From contig JAGPYM010000037.1 of NCBI GenBank assembly GCA_020736575.1, forward strand, positions 124,001 through 188,000: 64,000 bases of DNA, in the 5' to 3' direction. This document shows positions 57,585-64,000 of the stretch, one piece after another. Positions within the stretch are counted from its first letter, which is position 1; every line of letters begins with the position of its first letter. Source of the stretch: Thelonectria olida. Its lineage: Eukaryota > Ascomycota > Sordariomycetes > Hypocreales > Nectriaceae. The position numbers and the translations under genes are program-made. The notes under the pieces are model-generated. The model did not search any database. It saw only the letters and a list, made by a program, of their open reading frames with translations, and was not told where the DNA came from.

Positions 57585-58625
57585 TTTGAAAAGAGCGTAA
57601 TGAATGAATGAATAGAAACTAAAAAAAAAGAGTGAAGAAGAAAAAGTGCGCACAAAGAATGAAGACAAACTACCAGGCAAAGTCCATTATCCTCTCAAAC
57701 CTCTCTCACAACTTGAGGAGGGGATTCAAACGTTGATATACGAATATGCGGTTCATTCGGCACCGCTCAGTGGGGATCACCGGCAATGAGAATGAGATGG
57801 CCAAAAGACTGGACGATTGAAAGAGAATTACCCCGGACGGCGAAATATGCTCCGTCAGTCGAAGCGGACGAAAACCCCGGTCCTGCGAATTTCGGGGCCG
57901 TCTCAGGTTTGGACAGGGGGCAGAACATGAGATGAACTGGCAGATCGAGAGGAGTCACCTGAAGTTGGCGATAAAAGTCATCAGATATCTGCCCGTTTAT
58001 CCATGGCCAACTCGTGAGATGGCTGCGGGTTTCCATAGATGGAGTGGAATGGTGGACGATCCTTTCAGTTGCCCCTGATGAGCTACTCCTTCAGGGTGCA
58101 TCCGGATCGCACTATCCGGCCAACCTCAGATCTGGTAGCTATCATGGCATGACAGGGAAGAGGTAAATAACATGATCTCGATCCATCCTCTTCGATGTTG
58201 ATACGTTGATACCGTTACGAACATGGCCTTAGTTCACGCGGCAGACGCTCCTTATAATAACACGGGTGCCACCCTGATTCAACTCCATGTCCGGATCATA
58301 TCAACTTTGTGACTTTCAGAAAACCACTGAGTGATCGGCTTTTCTTCTCATCTTTCTGGAATACCCCTGGGCCATGCGTTCCCTGAAGCCCCCCTCCCCC
58401 CGGTCTTGAGGTTCATCATCCCAACTGGGACATCCGACGGCAATTCTAATATTGAAGAAGAATAGGAGACCAAATCTAACAAAGGGAAGTCATATATCAG
58501 AGGGAAATTATGTCTAAACTCCCCGGTATCTATAAAATAACGGAACCAAAAGCCATCTCGGCTCCTCCAACGCCAAGCCATCCAAAGACACATACATACA
58601 AGGCCAAAACCAACCCCAGGCCTCT
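57585..58625. other. Intergenic, tandem minus-strand genes
   Basis: Xylanase promoter and 3' UTR of the phosphate permease gene. A 176-codon minus-strand frame at 58348-58878 overlaps the permease coding region out of frame and was rejected. Nothing else seen. Confidence 0.5.
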
Positions 58626-60465
58626 TCAAATGGGTGAATCCCATCGCGGCGCATTCAATATCAACCCCATAAGGCACCCCGACAACACCGCCGTCACAGG
58701 CACCGTGATGATCCAGCCCACGTAGATCCACGCCACCAGCTTCGGGTTGATACACCTCCAATCGCCATTCGCAAGCCCCACGCCCACCGTCGCCCCCGTG
58801 ATGCACTGTGTCGTGGATATCGGCAGTTGCAGCCTCGTCGCCATGAGCACCGTCGCCGCGCTGGCTAGTTCCATGCAAAAGCCTCGACTCGGGGAGATGA
58901 GCGTGAGGCGGTTGCCCAGCGTGCGCATGACGTGATAGCCGTACGTCAACAGACCCAGCACGATGGATGCGCCGCCCACGCAGAGAATCCAGATGGGTAT
59001 TTCCACGGTGTCGGAGATTTCGCCGCTAGACCATACCTCGTAAGCTGTGGTGAAGGGAGCAATGGCGTTTCCGACATCGTTGGCGCCGTGTGTAAATGAG
59101 GCCGTGGCAGCCGTGATGATCTGAAGCGCCGAATACATGTACTCGGCTCGGTTATCGTAGTGGCTCGTTCGCGCGTGCATGTCCTCTAGATCCCAGTTCA
59201 TGACTGCGTTGCGCCTCTGCATGCTGATGACGTCCTTCTCGAGGCCTCGGAGCATGACCCGGTTGACTTTCCAGGCCATGACCCGAGGACTATTCCATGG
59301 GCCTACGGGTCGAGGAGGGATGAACTCTTCGGAACATCTTTCTTCTGACAGACGTCGAGATGACTCGGGCGGTGATAGGGCGGGAGGCGGAAGAATCCAT
59401 TCATCGTCCTTGTCGGCGGTGCTCGGGGGATGTTGTGTTTGCACCGACTCCAGCAGAGTCTCGGAGTGGCGCACGTATTCGAGTTCTTCGCGTGTTAGAT
59501 GTCCTCGGTAATAATCCTTTATACGATGCTTCGCAAATCCAGCTGGTGTAGGGGGCGGTGGTGGGCGATAGAGCAGCAATGGACCCTGCAACATGTGATA
59601 CCATTTCAGGGTCCAATCTTCGTGGATGATCCTAGTCCACAAGTATGGGAGTAAGAAGAATGCTTGTAAGAGAGTAATGCCCGAGGCAGTAGCAAAGATG
59701 GCGATGATGACATTGCGGGTGGAGGGAATATGAGTGTTGTCAACTCCTTTCCAAGATATCAGCACTATCTACGGTTAGCGACTGATGGGTGACAATGGGC
59801 AGATCAAGCCATACTAGTCAATGCTGCAACGGTGAGAAAGGTATAAAACGGGATCGAGTAAAACGCTCGTCTCACGGCGCTTTGGCGGATCAAGATGAAG
59901 TTCTTGGTGACGAAGAAGAGAAGGGCTCCCATGCATCCTGCGATTCCCGGAGCAATAACCCAAGCAGCAAAGACTTGAGACACGCCATCCCAGCCCCAAT
60001 TGACCTTTCTAATACCAATTGATGCTGTAGCAGTGCCTACCAAACCCCCGATGACAGAGTGGGTAGTCGACACGGGCATTCCGTTCCTCGTAGCAAACGT
60101 CAAGAACAACGACGACCCGATGATGGTGCACATCATGGCCAGTAGCAGAACGCTCGGCTGGCTGCTATAGTTGTGCGGGTCGACGACTTTGTTGCGGATA
60201 GTATCTGCTACTCTGGAGCCGACCGTCACACTGCCCGAGAACTCGCAGACGGCTGCTACGAGCATGGCTTGCTTCATGGTCAGCGACCTCGATGAGACCG
60301 AGGTGGCAAAGGAGTTGGCTACATCGTTGGCACCTGTTGGGGGATGAGCTGCGTTTCGACGACAAACAGGATGAAGGAGAACAAGGTACCGATGTTCCAG
60401 GCGTCGAGAACGGCAAAGATGGCGGTGATGGCAAAGATGTAGTCGTATTGATGGAGTACGGCCAT
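58626..60465 (-). CDS. PHO89: Na+/phosphate symporter, PHO89 / pho-4 type
   Basis: High-affinity plasma-membrane phosphate transporter of the PiT family. Exons: 60465-60390, 60333-59815, 59764-58626; 577 aa. The first exon, 25 codons plus one base (MAVLHQYDYIFAITAIFAVL), splices to give DAWNIGANDVANSF, rebuilding the first GANDVAN signature that is otherwise out of frame. The second PiT signature is FTHGANDVGNAIAP at about 400-415. PVSTTHSVIGG and PISTTQCITGA are the paired inverted-repeat motifs after them. Two blocks of transmembrane helices are separated by a hydrophilic loop of roughly 170 residues. In Neurospora pho-4 is induced by phosphate starvation through NUC-1, which binds CACGTG; one CACGTG lies 1.1 kb upstream at 61559-61564. 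Confidence 0.93.
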
Positions 60466-62045
60466 TGCTGACGGCCTGCACCAAGTGAAAGATAAAGAAA
60501 GGATGGATGTCTCGGATGAATGAGCCGTGAATGGGTCACGACCGAGAGGAGGGTCAATCCATGATCCGGAGTGGTCTGTGACGGAGAGCCAGGATGAGGC
60601 TGTCAAACTGGAAGGGGACGGGACCTTATAATATCACACCGACGTAAGCTCCCGTCATCAGCCGCAACGTGCCTAATAAACCTCGAAAGACTTGGCTCTG
60701 GATGAAAGATCCAGTGGAGCGGTTAGAGTCCCTGTAAAGCCCTTTTGTCACTGCCGCGTAACGAGTGTCATGGGCCGTTCCTGGGGAGCTAACGGGGTTG
60801 AAAGGATGAGTGTGCACTGTAGGAAAGCTATGATTCGATAAATTGACCAGAGGTTCCAAGCTGTCGCTGCTAGTCGTACGTTGAAGATGAAAGAGTTCAG
60901 GTCAAGGCAGACGGAGGCGCAGGGGAAGATGGACAAGTGAGACGGCCATGACACAAAATAACTACTCGAACCCATGCGAGCCGAGTCTCTTGTGGCTAAA
61001 AGTACGAAGAGGGCTTGGCTGTCAAGATGCCATCGGGGCCGTAGTTGAGTTGAGGATGCGCCGGCCAATGATATACGGCACATGGGCCACGAGGCGTAGA
61101 TGGCGACAGAGCACACCCAAGCTAAGATCAGGAACCCTGCGCCATCATTTTGACAGACAACACCAAGAAATCCGACTCTTCAAGCAGCAGGTATTACTGC
61201 ATTCGTACCTTTGGTTATCGCAGTACACCGTCGCTCACCGTTGGAAGCTATTCAGAGAACCAACAGACTCTGAAATACCCCGAGTGTGATAATAGGCAAA
61301 CATCGAGTTAAAGACGAATATCCGCAAGCTCATACCCATAAGACAAAACCAAGTCTTAACAATCCATGCTTCTTCACGTCACCGCATCACATACATGCGC
61401 ACTTGCGTCTGGTTGAATCCGTCGGCGCACCTCTCACACCGAAACCAAAGTAGGCGACCGTCGAACTTGCGACAAGTTGGCCATCCTTTGTAACACTTCG
61501 TGGGGTGAAAAGATTCAAGTCCAACCTTCCCAACACCATCACTGGCGGCGCAGTATCCCACGTGCATTGTCACTCGCCCGATCTGGCCACCGAGATGCCT
61601 TCCTTGAACGGTGGAGGGGGGACTCTATCATCGACTTGGCATTGGTGCGTTACGGAAGCGAACCAGGTCGACAGGGCAGTGTAAGCTGTACGTAGTGCAC
61701 CAAGGCGAGTTTCTGAGGGAGTACGTAGTCAAGTCGGCGTTCCGTGTCGTCTCGTCGCATTGCATCGGCAGCATCGCGTCCATCATGATTTAGAGTTGAC
61801 GAGATCAACAGCCCGAGCTTTCAATCCTCCGACTCCCTGGTCGGTACGTACCCATTCAACCTCCGGTCTCCGGCCCCACATGATTCCGTAATCCGTCCTC
61901 TGCAAACCAACCTCGGTCCGTGTCCCTCCGTTCAACTGCGTCACACCCAAACTTCTCTCTCCAAACCGCCTCTCATCAATCCCTCCCACGCATTCGCAAC
62001 GCACAACACAACTCGCAGAGACAGAGTAATCAATCCACCGCAACC
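60466..62045. other. Intergenic, divergent promoters
   Basis: Head-to-head spacer between PHO89 and SDHAF4 genes. It contains CACGTG at 61559-61564, the core site of NUC-1/Pho4-type factors, but at a distance that makes its role uncertain. Frames of 60-122 codons have no recognisable features. Confidence 0.5.
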
Positions 62046-62468
62046 ATGTCTCGCCTCCTCCTCCGCTCCCGCTTCTCTCATCTCCCGTCAACCACCACCC
62101 GCCTCTCCTCCACCTTCCGCGCCCGCCCCGCGCCCCCCAAGCTCCCCGCCGACCAACAAGCCGAGTTCGAGCGCCTTCAGCGCGCCGCCTCCGTGTCCGC
62201 TGCCTTCCAGCCCGATTCCGCTGCCCCGACGACGGCAGCCGGAGGCACCACTACCACGCCCGCCACATCGCAGCTCCGTCACCAAACCACTCCCGCCGCC
62301 GCTCCCGAGCCAGACGACGTCAACCAGGGCATGTTCCGTGGCGCCCCGCCAGAGTTCGAGGGCGATACGAACCCCAAGACGGGAGAGGTCGGTGGACCCA
62401 AGAACGAGCCGTTGCGATGGGGTGGTGAGGGTGACTGGAGCTACAACGGCCGGGTAACGGATTTCTAA
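62046..62468 (+). CDS. SDH8: Succinate dehydrogenase assembly factor 4 (SDHAF4 / Sdh8)
   Basis: Small mitochondrial matrix chaperone that binds flavinated Sdh1 and assists its assembly with Sdh2 in complex II. Intronless, 140 aa. The N-terminus is Arg/Ser/Thr-rich with no acidic residues for the first 35 positions (MSRLLLRSRFSHLPSTTTR), a mitochondrial presequence. A Thr/Ala-rich spacer follows. The DUF1674 signature occupies the end: NPKTGEVGGPKNEPLRW, then GDWSYNGRVTDF, complete to the conserved C-terminal Phe. The start ATG has a purine at -3. Size is usual for the family in fungi. Confidence 0.93.
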   Translation: MSRLLLRSRFSHLPSTTTRLSSTFRARPAPPKLPADQQAEFERLQRAASVSAAFQPDSAAPTTAAGGTTTTPATSQLRHQTTPAAAPEPDDVNQGMFRGAPPEFEGDTNPKTGEVGGPKNEPLRWGGEGDWSYNGRVTDF

Positions 62469-62778
62469 AAAGTCAATTGCTTGGGAACGGACAAGGTTGG
62501 AGAAACGATAAAACGCATACATCGTGTACATAGCTTAGCACCTCGAGAGGTGGCTGTACAATACTGTACGATTAAAACTGGTTATACGGAATAGACGGAA
62601 GGCCGCATAGTCAAGGATGATCGAATCCTCGTCAGCACGCCTCTGATTAAACAATGTCCTAATCATGACACGGAAATGGGTATTCTCTAATCATACAAGA
62701 ACCCGTATTGCCCCAATACCACCCCCAGAATGCATTGTCGGTCAAAACGCCGTTCAAATTTTCCCAGCCGAAACCGTC
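62469..62778. other. Intergenic, convergent gene ends
   Basis: 310-base tail-to-tail spacer; nothing seen besides presumed 3' UTRs. Confidence 0.5.
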
Positions 62779-64000
62779 TTACAATGCACCGACACCAGAT
62801 CCCTGATCCCCGTTTGTCTTCTCTACCACCGTAGACGGCTCGGCGTCTTCCATGTCGACATCCTCCTTGTCCTTTGCCTGCGTCTCTACTATCTTTGAAG
62901 CCTTTGTGTCAGGGTCTTCGTCCACTGCATGATTCTCCTTGTTTCCGTCACTGGGAGCAGCCCTTTCGACATCGCCATCGTCATCGGTCTTTTCTTCTTT
63001 GGATTCTCGGTCCTTCTTCCACCAATTGCCAGATATGTCACCCCTCAGACGACCTATTCTCTCTCTCTCCCTTTCCCAATCTTGGCCGTTGACGTTGTCC
63101 ACGCCGCCCTTAACTTCCAGCATGGCCTTTCGCATTCGCTCTCGTCGGGCCTTGCCTCGAAGCCTAGCTTGTGGCTGGGCTCCGTTCTCGACCCATCGCA
63201 CATTCTTGATCATGAAGCTGATTCCGTCATGGATCCCGTGGCGGTTCCCGTATTCCCCGCCAAATTCTCGACTAGAAATTCCATGCCGGGTTGATGCCGA
63301 GTACTTGAGTAATCGCGGAAGAATCAAAATATTGATATGCAAATCACGTTGCGGTGGCACTGGCATGGGGCCACCGGTTGGGGGCGATGTGATCAGACCC
63401 TCGGATTCGAGATCAATCGTGGGGCCTGGGTTCTTAACCTTGCGTCGCTTGCCGTCATGCAGACTGTCTGGATCCAAAATGCTGTTGTCCACCTCTTCCG
63501 ACCACTCGCCTTTGATCCATCCACTGTGGATGCAGGCTGCCACTATGTCTGAATCATCCGAGTAGACATCAGTCCCCCAGAGGTAACCCCGAGAGGTAAT
63601 CTCCTCTCGAGACACTGGGGACAAGTGCACGCGCGCAACCTTCACAGTCAGGGTGCAGTTCTCCTTGTCCTTAATGATATCCCATGGCAGAGGCGTAGGG
63701 TTTGAGGCAAACGCCCGATGGGTTGATGTGCTGGGAATGAGCCTCCCGGCCTTCAGCCCTGGCTCGTAGATGAAGTCTCCCAAGTGATGTCGGGGTCGGT
63801 TCGAGACAGACTCCAAAACTGCCTTGGAGGACACGATGGTCTTCACCTTGGGGGGGATTACGGGCGGAGCTGGTTGAGCTTGTTTCGTTGGCGAGATATG
63901 GTGTATGTGAGTCACTCTTGGTCCATGATGATGGTGGGGGATGGGAACAGCCTTGTCGACAGAAGCCCCAGAAGCGTTGCCTTTGACATTCTTAAAGGGG
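62779..64000 (-). CDS. RXT3: RXT3-like histone deacetylase (Rpd3L) complex subunit, 5' partial
   Basis: Chromatin-regulatory protein; yeast Rxt3 is a subunit of the large Rpd3 deacetylase complex. The frame is open to the window edge, so the N-terminus and any upstream exons lie beyond 64000; 406 codons are visible. The Rxt3 domain is recognisable: RHHLGDFIYEPGLKAGRLIPS, CTLTVKVARVHL, RGYLWGTDVYSDDSDIVAACIHSGWIKG, then DLHINILILPRLLKYSAS and the GISSREFGGEYGNRHGIHDG segment. The C-terminal 120 residues are charged low complexity (Lys/Glu/Asp-rich), with basic RGKARRERMRK that could serve nuclear import. A His run precedes the domain at the visible N-terminal end. Confidence 0.88.
   Translation of the reverse strand, partial: PFKNVKGNASGASVDKAVPIPHHHHGPRVTHIHHISPTKQAQPAPPVIPPKVKTIVSSKAVLESVSNRPRHHLGDFIYEPGLKAGRLIPSTSTHRAFASNPTPLPWDIIKDKENCTLTVKVARVHLSPVSREEITSRGYLWGTDVYSDDSDIVAACIHSGWIKGEWSEEVDNSILDPDSLHDGKRRKVKNPGPTIDLESEGLITSPPTGGPMPVPPQRDLHINILILPRLLKYSASTRHGISSREFGGEYGNRHGIHDGISFMIKNVRWVENGAQPQARLRGKARRERMRKAMLEVKGGVDNVNGQDWERERERIGRLRGDISGNWWKKDRESKEEKTDDDGDVERAAPSDGNKENHAVDEDPDTKASKIVETQAKDKEDVDMEDAEPSTVVEKTNGDQGSGVGAL

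Noticed and set aside
58348..58878. 176-codon minus-strand frame
   Set aside because: It overlaps the PHO89 3' coding region in another frame and is a shadow.
60319..60484. Apparent frameshift in the first PiT motif of PHO89
   Set aside because: A GTACC..CAACAG intron (60334-60389) restores NIGANDVAN in phase, so no frameshift exists.

Overview
The window is nuclear DNA of a filamentous ascomycete (Pezizomycotina). Genes are about one per 2-3 kb on both strands, introns are short (about 50-75 nt, GT..AG, often with CTAAC/CTAAT-like branch sites), and the gene content is fungal: Zn2Cys6 and C2H2 regulators, BZZ1, hydroxamate-siderophore acyltransferase, RUS1/DUF647, GH10 xylanase with CBM1, MFS drug/polyamine transporters and a HeLo-like domain protein. 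Style and content fit Sordariomycetes, probably Hypocreales; this placement is inference and no species is claimed. Exon boundaries below were derived by hand from splice signals, reading frame and family expectation.

Layout. 0-13 kb: C2H2 factor, actin-patch protein BZZ1, a peroxisomal acyl-CoA synthetase (PCS60-like, C-terminal AKL), a small acidic protein behind a GT-rich microsatellite, a YCII-domain protein and a DUF2408 protein. 13.8-18 kb: an MFS exporter and a Zn2Cys6 factor transcribed divergently across a 500-bp shared promoter holding three AACGCCGA motifs. 20-30 kb: an MDR enoyl-reductase-like enzyme, a CxxC-rich small protein, a HeLo-like/RhoGAP fusion whose arginine finger is replaced by alanine, an N5-hydroxyornithine acyltransferase and the mitochondrial calcium uniporter. 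30-33 kb: initiator tRNA-Met, a ~110-bp minisatellite and an orphan gene. 34-42.5 kb: mevalonate diphosphate decarboxylase, a RUS1-family protein, a CYT2-like heme lyase, a kinase-like gene broken by an in-frame TAG, and CLN3/BTN1. 46-51 kb: a Golgi-type glycosyltransferase and a second MFS transporter. 51-64 kb: a seven-exon inorganic pyrophosphatase with a signal peptide, a C2H2 relic, tRNA-Ser(CGA), a BTB protein, GH10-CBM1 xylanase, a PHO89/pho-4 phosphate symporter, SDHAF4 and the 3' part of RXT3.

Most genes are independent housekeeping or accessory units and there is no biosynthetic cluster. The only neighbours that look functionally tied are the divergent Zn2Cys6/MFS pair. The strongest unusual signals are the HeLo-like/RhoGAP protein lacking its catalytic arginine, the secretory-type pyrophosphatase, the minisatellite with its adjacent orphan gene, and the interrupted kinase-like gene.
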